Shown in pieces: positions 8,699-16,370 of a stretch of 64,000 nucleotides of DNA. Numbering within the stretch: the first letter of the stretch is position 1; the number at the start of each line of letters is the position of its first letter. The notes below the pieces were generated by a model, which did no database searches, was not told the DNA's origin, and saw only the letters and a list, made by a program, of their open reading frames with translations. The position numbers and the translations under genes were made by a program. The stretch covers positions 270,986 through 334,985 of the forward strand of contig NZ_QPIX01000005.1 in NCBI RefSeq assembly GCF_003337715.1. Direction: 5' to 3'. Source of the stretch: Ciceribacter lividus (GTDB lineage: Bacteria; Pseudomonadota; Alphaproteobacteria; Rhizobiales; Rhizobiaceae).

Positions 8699-9443
8699 CG
8701 GCGGAGGCGATTGCAGAAAGCCTGTTCTGGAAGTCTGCGTCGATGATCCCGCCGGCCTCGCCGCGGCGATCGAGGGCGGCGCGGACCGGATCGAGCTGTG
8801 CTCGGCGCTCACCGTCGGGGGGCTCACCCCGTCGCACGGCTTTATGGCCCATGCCGCCCGTTCACCGATCCCCGTCCACGCGCTGATCCGGCCGAGAACC
8901 GGCGATTTCGCGTTCACGACGGACGATGTCCGCGTCATGGTCGATGATGTCCGCGCCGCCCGGTCGGCGGGGCTTGCGGGCGTCGTGATCGGTGCTTTGC
9001 GTCCGGACGGTCAGCTCGACGTCGCGGCGCTGGAGGCCCTGATCGCCGCGGCCGACGGCATGGATCTGACGCTCGACCGCGCTTTCGACCTGGCGGCCGA
9101 TCAGGAGGAGACGCTGGAGACGGCGCTCCGTCTCGGTTTTTCACGCATTCTCACCTCCGGCGGTGCGAAGACGGCGATCGAAGGACTGCCGCGCCTCGAA
9201 CGGCTCGCCAAGCAAGCCTCCGGCCGTATCTCGATCATGCCGGGATCTGGCGTGCGGCCGGAAACCGTAGGAGCTCTGCTCGCACTGCCCGGCGTCTTCG
9301 AGCTTCATGCCTCGTGCAGCGAGCCGGCGACGACGACCGATCCACGGCTCCCGGCCTTCGGTTTCTTGCAACCGGGTGAAAGACGCACGACGGTCGAGGC
9401 TGTTCGGGCCGTGAAGGCGGCGATGGTGGTGGCGCGGAGGTAA
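8685..9443 (+). CDS. cutC: CutC family protein
   Basis: A 252-residue TIM-barrel protein. Characteristic strings are GGADRIELCSAL, HALIRPRTGDF and ILTSGGAKTAIEG, all diagnostic of CutC. It was historically linked with copper homeostasis, but that role has been questioned. The start ATG 8685 follows GGGAGGC and overlaps the MFS gene by 14 bases, implying translational coupling. Placement at the end of a hexosaminidase operon suggests a sugar-related enzymatic role rather than copper handling, since no metal-handling gene is nearby. The chemistry is not known from sequence. Confidence 0.93.
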   Translation: MKERDGGGDCRKPVLEVCVDDPAGLAAAIEGGADRIELCSALTVGGLTPSHGFMAHAARSPIPVHALIRPRTGDFAFTTDDVRVMVDDVRAARSAGLAGVVIGALRPDGQLDVAALEALIAAADGMDLTLDRAFDLAADQEETLETALRLGFSRILTSGGAKTAIEGLPRLERLAKQASGRISIMPGSGVRPETVGALLALPGVFELHASCSEPATTTDPRLPAFGFLQPGERRTTVEAVRAVKAAMVVARR

Positions 9444-9455
9444 GGGAGCCCGACA

Positions 9456-9508
9456 TTGTCCCCCATGTCTTAGGTACACGATGTTACCTATGTCTTCGGT
9501 ATGGACAA
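9456..9508. mobile_element. Possible insertion-sequence end remnant (about 53 bp)
   Basis: A short segment bounded by the inverted hexamers TTGTCC (9456) and GGACAA (9503) contains two near-identical dodecamers, ATGTCTTAGGTA and ATGTCTTCGGTA, 25 bases apart. This pattern resembles, from memory, the ends of rhizobial IS481-type elements. It lies between cutC and tRNA-Lys, and tRNA flanks are frequent insertion sites. There is no transposase, so it would be a relic or solo end. Confidence 0.35.
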
Positions 9509-9516
9509 GGGGAGAA

Positions 9517-9592
9517 TGGTGAGCGCGCAGGGATTCGAACCCTGGACCTACTGATTAAAAGTCAGTTGCTCTACCGGCTGAGCTACGCGCTC
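9517..9592 (-). tRNA. tRNA-Lys (anticodon TTT)
   Basis: The minus strand folds into a complete cloverleaf: acceptor GAGCGCG/CGCGCTC, D stem GCTC/GAGC, anticodon stem ACTGA/TCAGT with loop CTTTTAA (anticodon TTT) and T stem CAGGG/CCCTG with TTCGAAT loop. Discriminator A and the CCA end are encoded. It decodes lysine AAA/AAG. Confidence 0.97.
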
Positions 9593-9780
9593 CCGTCGAG
9601 GGGCAAATCGGCTCCTCTGGAAGTGCGCGGAACATATGCAGGCGACCCCGTGCGGTCAACCCAAAAATCACGCCGAAAACGGGGAAAAACCGTCCAATTG
9701 CCGCACGCGCGGAAAGGTGATTGGCAAGCAAGCCCATCGGAAGGTAGGAAGGCCGCATCGAAGGATAGCGGAGACCCGAC

Positions 9781-10530
9781 GTGTCGATTGCCGATATTTC
9801 CCTGTTGAGTGCGCTTCTGGCTGGCGCGCTGTCGTTCCTGTCGCCGTGCGTGCTGCCGCTCGTTCCGCCCTATCTCTGCTACATGGCCGGCATCTCGGTG
9901 GAACAGTTTCGCGGCGAGGGGCGGGCGGAGGCCGATCCGGCGGCGAGGCGCGCCGTCATGCTGGCGGCACTCGCCTTCACGCTCGGATTCGCGACCGTCT
10001 TCGTGGCGCTCGGCGCCGGCGCCTCGACGATCGGCACGCTGCTTCGGCAGCATCTCGACCTGCTCGCCAAGATCGGCGGCCTCATCATCATCGTCATGGG
10101 GCTCAATTTCCTCGGCGTCTTCCGGATCGGTTTCCTTGCGAGCGAAATGCGCTTCCAGGGGCAGGGCAAGCCCGCCACCCTCGGCGGCGCCTATGTGATG
10201 GGGCTCGCCTTCGCGTTCGGCTGGACGCCGTGCATCGGACCGGTTCTCGGCGCCATCCTCGGCGTGGCCGCCGCGCGCGAGACCGTCGGCGACGGGGCGA
10301 TGCTGCTCGCGATCTATTCGCTCGGCCTTGCGGTGCCCTTCTGGATCGCCGCCGCCTTCTCCGGCGCCTTCATGCGCTTCCTCGTGCGCTTCCGCCGCCA
10401 TCTCGGCCTGGTCGAGAAGCTGATCGGTGCGCTTCTGGTGCTGACCGGGCTCGCCTTCATGTTCGGTTTCGTCTCGAACCTCGCGATCTGGTTCCAGCAG
10501 ACCTTTCCAATCCTCTCGCAAATCGGCTAA
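9781..10530 (+). CDS. ccdA: Cytochrome c biogenesis protein CcdA
   Basis: A 249-residue polytopic membrane protein of the CcdA/DsbD-beta family, with six predicted transmembrane segments. The two redox cysteines are seen in SPCVLP (Cys23) and TPCIGP (Cys151). CcdA passes electrons from cytoplasmic thioredoxin across the membrane to periplasmic thiol-disulfide proteins, supporting cytochrome c maturation. The start is GTG 9781 with CGGAGA upstream. It is followed after 53 bases by an unrelated AEC carrier. No ccm genes lie in the window. Confidence 0.95.
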   Translation: MSIADISLLSALLAGALSFLSPCVLPLVPPYLCYMAGISVEQFRGEGRAEADPAARRAVMLAALAFTLGFATVFVALGAGASTIGTLLRQHLDLLAKIGGLIIIVMGLNFLGVFRIGFLASEMRFQGQGKPATLGGAYVMGLAFAFGWTPCIGPVLGAILGVAAARETVGDGAMLLAIYSLGLAVPFWIAAAFSGAFMRFLVRFRRHLGLVEKLIGALLVLTGLAFMFGFVSNLAIWFQQTFPILSQIG

Positions 10531-10583
10531 GTCCGGGGAGCGGGCTGAGCGCCCGGACGCGGAAGAGGATACGGGACGCGCCC

Positions 10584-11546
10584 ATGGCTGACATCATCGC
10601 ACTGGTCCTCCCGTTCTTCGGGCTGATCCTGATCGGCTACATATCAGGCAAACTGGGCCGGCAGCCGGCCACCGCCCTCGGCTGGCTGAATTTCTTCGTC
10701 ATCTACGTGTCGCTGCCGTCGCTGTTCTTCAAGCTCGTGTCGCGCACGCCGCTTTCGGAGCTGACGCGCATCGATTTCATCGCCGCCTCGCTGGCGGCAA
10801 CCTACACGATCTTCCTGCTCGTCTTCCTGATCGGCCGCTTCCTCCGGGGCAATTCGATCGCCGACTGCACGATCCAGGCGCTCGCCGGCGCCTACGGCAA
10901 TATCGGCTATATGGGGCCGGGGCTCGCGCTTCTCGCTTTCGGCGAGGCGGCGGCGGTGCCGGTCGCGCTGGTCTTCTGCTTCGAGAATGCCGCCCATTTC
11001 ATCGCCGCCCCGGCGCTGATGGCCTTTGCGGGTGGCGATGCCCGGCCGCGCGCGGCGGTGGCCGCCGACGTCGTGAAGAGGATCGTCACTCACCCGTTCA
11101 TCATCGCGACCGCCATCGGCTTCCTGGCCGCCGCCTTCTCCTTCGAGCCGCCGCTGGCGCTGCAGCGCCTCATCGACTACCTCGCCCAGGCCGCGGCCCC
11201 TTGCGCACTCTTCGCCATGGGGGTCACGCTGGCACTTCGCCCGCTGAAACGCATTCCCGCCGAGATCGGCTACATCGTGCCGATCAAGCTGCTCCTGCAT
11301 CCGCTGCTCGCCTGGATCGTGCTCGGTCTTGCCGGCAATTTCGATCCGCTGTGGATCTACACCGCCGTCCTGCTCGCCTCGCTGCCGACGGCGACCAACG
11401 TCTTCGTCATCGGCCAGCAATACGGCGTCTGGCAGGAACGTGCGTCTGCGACGATCCTGATCACCACCGTGCTTTCGGTGCTGACGGTCTCGGGCCTGCT
11501 CTATGCGATCACGACCGGTCTTCTGCCGCCCGACCTCTTCCCCTGA
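10584..11546 (+). CDS. AEC family (auxin efflux carrier-like) transporter
   Basis: About 320 residues with ten predicted transmembrane helices in two inverted halves, typical of AEC permeases. Conserved elements are the FFVIYVSLPSLFF helix, the GNIGYMGPGLAL crossover region and the matching LPTATNVFVIGQQYGV in the second half. Bacterial AEC members carry organic acids such as malonate or malate; the substrate here is unknown. The ATG at 10584 lies 53 bases beyond ccdA. The 3' end overlaps the convergent ubiH-like gene by 38 bases. Confidence 0.9.
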   Translation: MADIIALVLPFFGLILIGYISGKLGRQPATALGWLNFFVIYVSLPSLFFKLVSRTPLSELTRIDFIAASLAATYTIFLLVFLIGRFLRGNSIADCTIQALAGAYGNIGYMGPGLALLAFGEAAAVPVALVFCFENAAHFIAAPALMAFAGGDARPRAAVAADVVKRIVTHPFIIATAIGFLAAAFSFEPPLALQRLIDYLAQAAAPCALFAMGVTLALRPLKRIPAEIGYIVPIKLLLHPLLAWIVLGLAGNFDPLWIYTAVLLASLPTATNVFVIGQQYGVWQERASATILITTVLSVLTVSGLLYAITTGLLPPDLFP

Positions 11547-12744
11547 CGCTCAGCCGTTCCTTCAGGAAGAGCGGCAGCGCGGAGAAACCGCGTCCGGGCT
11601 CTACACCCTCGCGCATCACCAGCTGGCGCAGCGGTCCGAAGCCGGACAGCAGGTGGAGCCCCGCGGTTCTCAGAACCTGTACCGGCAGGAAACCGGACAG
11701 CAGCGAACGGTTGAGGAGGTCGACGCTCGCCGTGCGGCTGACGACGTCGATGCGGCGGCGGCGGTCGAAGCTGTCGCCCGCACGGGCGTCGATCGGCCGG
11801 TCTGCATGGGAGCAGAGGATCTCGACGAGCGCCATCACGTCGCGCAGGCTGAGGTTGAGCCCCTGGGCGCCGATCGGCGGGAAGGCGTGCGCCGCCTCGC
11901 CGATGAAGGCGGTTCGGCCCTTGCCGAAGCGTGCCGCCGTCATGCCGGAGAGCGGCCAGGCCTGAACGCCGGCCTCCACCGTCACTTTCCCGAGCATCGA
12001 CTGCATTCTCTTTTCGACCTCGCCGCTCAGTGCTTCCAGCGAAAGAGAGGTAAGCCGCGTCGCTTCGGACGGCTCGACGACCCAGACGAGGCTCGAACGC
12101 AGGCCGGGCAGGGGAACCTGGGTGAACGGCCCCGATTCACCGTGGAATTCGGTGGAAACGTTGCGGTGCGGCAGCGTGTGCGCAAAGTTCAGCACCACCG
12201 CCGTCTGCGGATAGGACCAGCTCCGCACGGCAACACCGGCACTTTCGCGCGTCTTCGAGCCGCGGCCGTCGGCGCCGACGACGAAGTCGGCAGTCACCTC
12301 TTCGCCGTCTTCGAGCGTAATCGTGACGCCATCGGCACCGATCTCGATGCGCGTGGCCGCACCGGCGATGCTGGTGATGTTGTTTTCGGCGGCGACCGCC
12401 TTCTTCAAGACGGCGATCAGCGCTTCGTTCGGGATGTTGTAGCCGAAGGCGTCGAGGCCGATTTCGGCGCTGCGAAAGGCGACGACCGGCGCCCGCAAAA
12501 GCCGGTTGGTGCCGTCGATGATTTGCATGGTCGAGAGCGCTTCGGCCGACGGCCGGATTTCGTCCCAGAGCCCGAGCCGTTCCATGAAGCGGATCGATTG
12601 CTCCATCAGCGCTGTGGTGCGCTGGTCGACGATCTCGCGCTCCGGCGCGACGAGCGCCACCGAGCGACCGCCGCGCGCAAGCGCCAGCGCGGCAATGGAG
12701 CCGGCCAGTCCCGCACCGACAATCGCAACTTCGAAATGCTTCAT
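11509..12744 (-). CDS. UbiH/UbiF/COQ6 family FAD-dependent hydroxylase
   Basis: A 411-residue flavoprotein monooxygenase. It has the N-terminal dinucleotide-binding VGAGLAG (residues 9-15), the central DG motif VGADGRGSKTRE and the second FAD motif GEAAHAFPPIGAQGLNLSLRD, where the common GD is replaced by GE. Members hydroxylate the aromatic ring during ubiquinone synthesis. Which ring position this paralogue modifies cannot be determined; alphaproteobacteria use several paralogues. ATG 12744 is chosen; ATG 12753, three codons upstream, is equally possible. It is convergent with the AEC gene and divergent from pcs. Confidence 0.9.
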   Translation of the reverse strand: MKHFEVAIVGAGLAGSIAALALARGGRSVALVAPEREIVDQRTTALMEQSIRFMERLGLWDEIRPSAEALSTMQIIDGTNRLLRAPVVAFRSAEIGLDAFGYNIPNEALIAVLKKAVAAENNITSIAGAATRIEIGADGVTITLEDGEEVTADFVVGADGRGSKTRESAGVAVRSWSYPQTAVVLNFAHTLPHRNVSTEFHGESGPFTQVPLPGLRSSLVWVVEPSEATRLTSLSLEALSGEVEKRMQSMLGKVTVEAGVQAWPLSGMTAARFGKGRTAFIGEAAHAFPPIGAQGLNLSLRDVMALVEILCSHADRPIDARAGDSFDRRRRIDVVSRTASVDLLNRSLLSGFLPVQVLRTAGLHLLSGFGPLRQLVMREGVEPGRGFSALPLFLKERLSVRGRGRAAEDRS

Positions 12745-12781
12745 CGCTTCCATCCGTCTCAACCGTTTGTCCCGGACGCGT

Positions 12782-12801
12782 GTATCGCAATTCATCGATA
12801 C
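12782..12801. promoter_or_regulatory. Inverted repeat upstream of ubiH-like gene
   Basis: GTATCG-N8-CGATAC is a perfect dyad about 40 bases upstream of the ubiH-like start in the divergent ubiH/pcs gap. Its position would suit a repressor site or a promoter-overlapping operator. No regulator is adjacent. Confidence 0.3.
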
Positions 12802-12891
12802 GAACCTTGCCGCACATCCGCGGTCACTCCGGTCTTCGTCGTTCGATATAGGCGCTTCGCCTGTCCGAATCCATGGGACAAATGCGACCGG

Positions 12892-12912
12892 TGGCCTGAC
12901 GCGAACAGGCCA
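12892..12912. promoter_or_regulatory. Inverted repeat upstream of pcs
   Basis: TGGCCTG-N7-CAGGCCA is a perfect 7-bp-arm dyad about 117 bases upstream of pcs. No T tract follows, so it is not a terminator; it could be a protein site or a hairpin in a long pcs leader. Confidence 0.3.
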
Positions 12913-13028
12913 GACGGGGTCGGTTCGGCAGGCGCGCGAAACCGGGGAACGCCGAGCGCGCGCCGTTGCAAAACGTGCCGATTCGTCGGATACCCGTAGG
13001 CGAGGCGAAGAGGGGACCCACAGAGAGC

Positions 13029-13754
13029 ATGAAAATATTCAACTACCGCCGTGTGCCCTATGCCGAAATCCGCGCCTTTTCCGTTCATGTCCTGACGGCC
13101 TCCGGGTCCTTCCTCGCCTTTCTCGGCGTGGTGGCGGCCGCCGAGCGCCGTTTCGTCGACATGTTCTGGTGGTTGGGTCTGGCATTGCTCGTCGACGGAA
13201 TCGACGGACCGATCGCCCGCAAGGTGCGGGTCAAGGACGTGCTCCCCAACTGGTCCGGCGACACGCTGGACAACATCATCGACTATGTAACCTACGTGCT
13301 GCTGCCGGCCTTCGCGCTCTACCAGAGCGGCATGATCGGCGAGCCATGGTCGTTCGCCGCCGCCGGCATGATCGTGGTGTCGAGTGCAATCTACTACGCC
13401 GACATGGGCATGAAGACGGACGAGTATTTCTTCTCCGGCTTCCCCGTCGTATGGAACATGATCGTCTTCTCGCTGTTCGTCATCGACGCTTCGGCGACGA
13501 CGGCAATGACCGTCGTGGTGGTGTCGGTTGTACTGACTTTCCTGCCGATCCATTTCCTGCATCCGGTCAGGGTGGAACGGTTGCGGCCGGTCAACATCGC
13601 GATCTTTCTCGCCTGGTGCGCCCTCGGCGGCTACGCATTGCTTCTGCATTTTGCGACCCCGCAATGGGTGGTCGCCTGTTTCGTCGCGACCGGCATCTAC
13701 CTCTACGGGGTCGGCGCCGTGCTGCAATTTTTCCCCTCGCTGGGACGCAAGTAG
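13029..13754 (+). CDS. pcs: Phosphatidylcholine synthase
   Basis: Predicted 241 residues, the length known for the Sinorhizobium enzyme. Pcs condenses CDP-diacylglycerol with choline to give phosphatidylcholine in the inner membrane. The CDP-alcohol phosphotransferase motif is visible around residues 58-82 (DGIDGPIARK, then GDTLDNIIDYVTY), in the modified form typical of Pcs. About eight membrane segments are predicted. ATG 13029 follows CAGAGAGC; the frame extends 21 codons upstream, but the family begins at this methionine (KIFNYRRVPYAE). It precedes a quinone oxidoreductase with 11 bases between them. Confidence 0.96.
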   Translation: MKIFNYRRVPYAEIRAFSVHVLTASGSFLAFLGVVAAAERRFVDMFWWLGLALLVDGIDGPIARKVRVKDVLPNWSGDTLDNIIDYVTYVLLPAFALYQSGMIGEPWSFAAAGMIVVSSAIYYADMGMKTDEYFFSGFPVVWNMIVFSLFVIDASATTAMTVVVVSVVLTFLPIHFLHPVRVERLRPVNIAIFLAWCALGGYALLLHFATPQWVVACFVATGIYLYGVGAVLQFFPSLGRK

Positions 13755-13765
13755 GAGGTCTCCAC

Positions 13766-14749
13766 GTGGCAAAGACGCAGGCAATCCTGATCCGTGAGCT
13801 CGGCGGTCCTGACGTCCTTCGTCTCGAAGAGATCGAGCTTGCCGCACCCGCTGCCGGCGAGGTGCAGATCCGCCACGCCGCCGTCGGTCTCAACTTCATC
13901 GACGTCTACTTCCGTACCGGGCTCTACAAGGCGCCGAACGGGTTGCCCTTCGTGCCCGGCAAGGAAGCGGCAGGAACGGTGACGGCCGTCGGTCCGGGCG
14001 TGACCGACTTCCGCGTCGGCGACCGGGTGGCCTATGCCGGTGCTGATGGCGCCTATTCGGTAGAGCGCAACGTCGCCGCCCGCCATCTCGTCAAGGTCCC
14101 CGACGATATCCCGCTGGAAACGGCGGCCGCGATGATGCTGAAGGGCATGACTGCGGAATACCTGCTCAACCGCACCTACAAGGTCGGTCCTGGCACGGTG
14201 CTTCTCTTCCACGCGGCGGCCGGCGGCGTCGGTCTGATCGCCGGCCAATGGGCGAAGGCGCTCGGCGCGACGGTCATCGGCACTGCAGGCTCGCCGGAAA
14301 AGATCGAACTCGCGCTCCGCCACGGCTACGACCACGTCATCGATTACCGCAACGACGACTTCGTCGCCCGCGTCAAGGACCTGACCGGCGGCAAGGGTGT
14401 CGATGTCGTCTACGATTCCGTCGGCCGCGACGTCTTCCCGCGCTCGCTCGATTGTCTCAAGCCGCGCGGCATGTGGGTGCTGTTCGGCCAGTCGTCCGGG
14501 CCGGTGGAGGCGTTCGACATGAGCCTTCTGGCACAGAAGGGCTCGCTCTATGCGACGCGCCCGTCGCTCTTCGCTTACATCGCCACGCCGGCCGAACTTG
14601 CCGATTGTGCAAAGTCGCTGTTTGATGTTGTGCGGAGCAACAAAGTGCGTATCAATATCAATCAGACCTATCCTCTGGCCGACGCCCGTCGCGCTCATGA
14701 GGACCTGGAATCAAGAAAAACGAGCGGAACGACCTTGCTGATCCCCTGA
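13766..14749 (+). CDS. Zeta-crystallin-type NADPH:quinone oxidoreductase (MDR superfamily)
   Basis: About 327 residues. Features are the GroES-like N-terminal domain with NFIDVYFRTGLYK and PFVPGKEAAG, followed by a Rossmann domain with HAAAGGVG near residue 152. Zinc-binding cysteines of alcohol dehydrogenases are absent, as in quinone reductase-1 (QOR) enzymes, which reduce quinones by one-electron transfer from NADPH. The start is GTG 13766 with a near-perfect TAGGAGG upstream. It is likely cotranscribed with pcs and precedes the nucleoside ABC operon by 28 bases. Confidence 0.93.
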   Translation: MAKTQAILIRELGGPDVLRLEEIELAAPAAGEVQIRHAAVGLNFIDVYFRTGLYKAPNGLPFVPGKEAAGTVTAVGPGVTDFRVGDRVAYAGADGAYSVERNVAARHLVKVPDDIPLETAAAMMLKGMTAEYLLNRTYKVGPGTVLLFHAAAGGVGLIAGQWAKALGATVIGTAGSPEKIELALRHGYDHVIDYRNDDFVARVKDLTGGKGVDVVYDSVGRDVFPRSLDCLKPRGMWVLFGQSSGPVEAFDMSLLAQKGSLYATRPSLFAYIATPAELADCAKSLFDVVRSNKVRININQTYPLADARRAHEDLESRKTSGTTLLIP

Positions 14750-14777
14750 ATGCGCACGCGGACAAGGGGCTGCAAGG

Positions 14778-16370
14778 ATGAAAAGAGGGGATCGCGTGAC
14801 GGACATCGAGGCATCGCGAACCGGCAGCCTTCTGGCGGTCCGCGGCTTGACGAAGCTGTTCGGCAGCTTTGCGGCCTGCCAGGGTATTGATTTCGACATC
14901 AGGCCGGGAGAGATCCACGCCCTCCTCGGAGAAAACGGCGCCGGCAAGTCGACGCTGGTAAAGATGCTGTTCGGCGTGCTCGCTCCGAGCGCCGGCGAGA
15001 TCGCCTGGCAGGGAAGCGTCGTTTCGATTGCTTCGCCCGCGGCCGCGCGCAAGCTCGGCATCGGAATGGTCTTCCAGCACTTTTCGCTCTTCGAGGCGCT
15101 GACCGTCGCCGAAAACATCGCGCTTTCGCTCGATGACGGAACCCCGCTCGCCGCCGTCGCAAAGAGGGCGGAGGAGCTTTCCCGTCTCTACGGCCTGCCG
15201 CTCGATCCCGGCGCCCATGTCGCCGACCTTTCCGTCGGTGAACGCCAGCGCATCGAGATCGTCCGTGCGCTGTTGCAGAACCCGAAACTCATCATCCTCG
15301 ACGAGCCGACGTCGGTGCTGACCCCGCAGGAAGCGGACCGGCTCTTCGAGACGCTCGATAAGCTGAGGGCCGAGGGCCGTTCGGTTCTTTACATCAGCCA
15401 CCGGCTCGAGGAAGTGCAGCGCATCTGCGATCGCGCCACGGTGCTGCGCCACGGCCGGGTCACCGGTGAATGCGACCCCCGCAAGGAGACGCCGGCTTCG
15501 CTCGCCCGCATGATGGTCGGCAGCGACGTGGCGGTCGTGCGCAACACCGGCACGGCGGACGCAGGCGCGGTACAGCTCGAGGTGCGAGCGCTTTCCGCGC
15601 CGGCCCGCACGCCCTTCGCCGTCGCGCTGAAGGACATTGCGTTGACGGTGAGGGCAGGGCAGGTGCTGGCTGTCGCCGGCGTCGCCGGCAACGGCCAGAG
15701 CGAGCTCTTCGACGCCCTGTCCGGTGAGTATCCGGTCGCCGATCGCGACGCGATCCGAATCCGCGGCCAGGCGGTCGGCCGCCTCGGCATCAACGAGCGG
15801 CGGCTTCTCGGCGCCGGTTTCGTTCCGGAAGAGCGGCAGGGCCACGCCGCGATCGGTGCGCTGCCGCTTTCCGACAATCTGGTGCTTGCCCGCCATCGCT
15901 CGGACCGCAAGGCATTCCTGGCCGGCGGCATCTTCGGCCTCGTCCGGCACTCGGTCGTCCGGGCTGCGGCCAAGCGGATCGCCGAGGCGATGGATGTGCG
16001 CAAGAGCGGCGACGATCCGCTCGCCGGCTCGCTTTCGGGCGGTAATCTGCAAAAATTCATCGTCGGGCGCGAACTCGACCGCCAGCCCGCGGTCCTGGTC
16101 GTGAACCAGCCCACCTGGGGCGTCGATGCCGGCGCCGCGAGCCGCATCCGCCAGTCGCTGATCGATCTCGCCCGCAACGGTTCGGCGGTGGTCGTCATCA
16201 GCCAGGACCTCGACGAGATCTTCGAGATCGCGACAGACATCGCGGTGATCTCGGAAGGGCGCCTGTCCCCGGCAGAGCCCGCCGCCGTCATGACCCGCGA
16301 GAAGATCGGCCTTCTCATGGGCGGATTGCACGAAAGCAAAGCCGAGCCAGAGCCCGCCCATGCGCATTGA
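14778..16370 (+). CDS. ABC transporter ATPase, duplicated domain, BMP-type nucleoside system
   Basis: A 530-residue protein with two fused nucleotide-binding domains, as in sugar/nucleoside importers. The first domain has Walker A GENGAGKST (51-59), signature LSVGERQRIEI and Walker B LIILDEPTSV. In the second, Walker A is degenerate (GVAGNGQSE) with signature LSGGNLQKFIVGRE, normal for this family. It energises the two permeases encoded immediately after. GTG 14796, preceded by GAGGGG, is an alternative start six codons in. The stop overlaps the next gene by 11 bases. Confidence 0.94.
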   Translation: MKRGDRVTDIEASRTGSLLAVRGLTKLFGSFAACQGIDFDIRPGEIHALLGENGAGKSTLVKMLFGVLAPSAGEIAWQGSVVSIASPAAARKLGIGMVFQHFSLFEALTVAENIALSLDDGTPLAAVAKRAEELSRLYGLPLDPGAHVADLSVGERQRIEIVRALLQNPKLIILDEPTSVLTPQEADRLFETLDKLRAEGRSVLYISHRLEEVQRICDRATVLRHGRVTGECDPRKETPASLARMMVGSDVAVVRNTGTADAGAVQLEVRALSAPARTPFAVALKDIALTVRAGQVLAVAGVAGNGQSELFDALSGEYPVADRDAIRIRGQAVGRLGINERRLLGAGFVPEERQGHAAIGALPLSDNLVLARHRSDRKAFLAGGIFGLVRHSVVRAAAKRIAEAMDVRKSGDDPLAGSLSGGNLQKFIVGRELDRQPAVLVVNQPTWGVDAGAASRIRQSLIDLARNGSAVVVISQDLDEIFEIATDIAVISEGRLSPAEPAAVMTREKIGLLMGGLHESKAEPEPAHAH

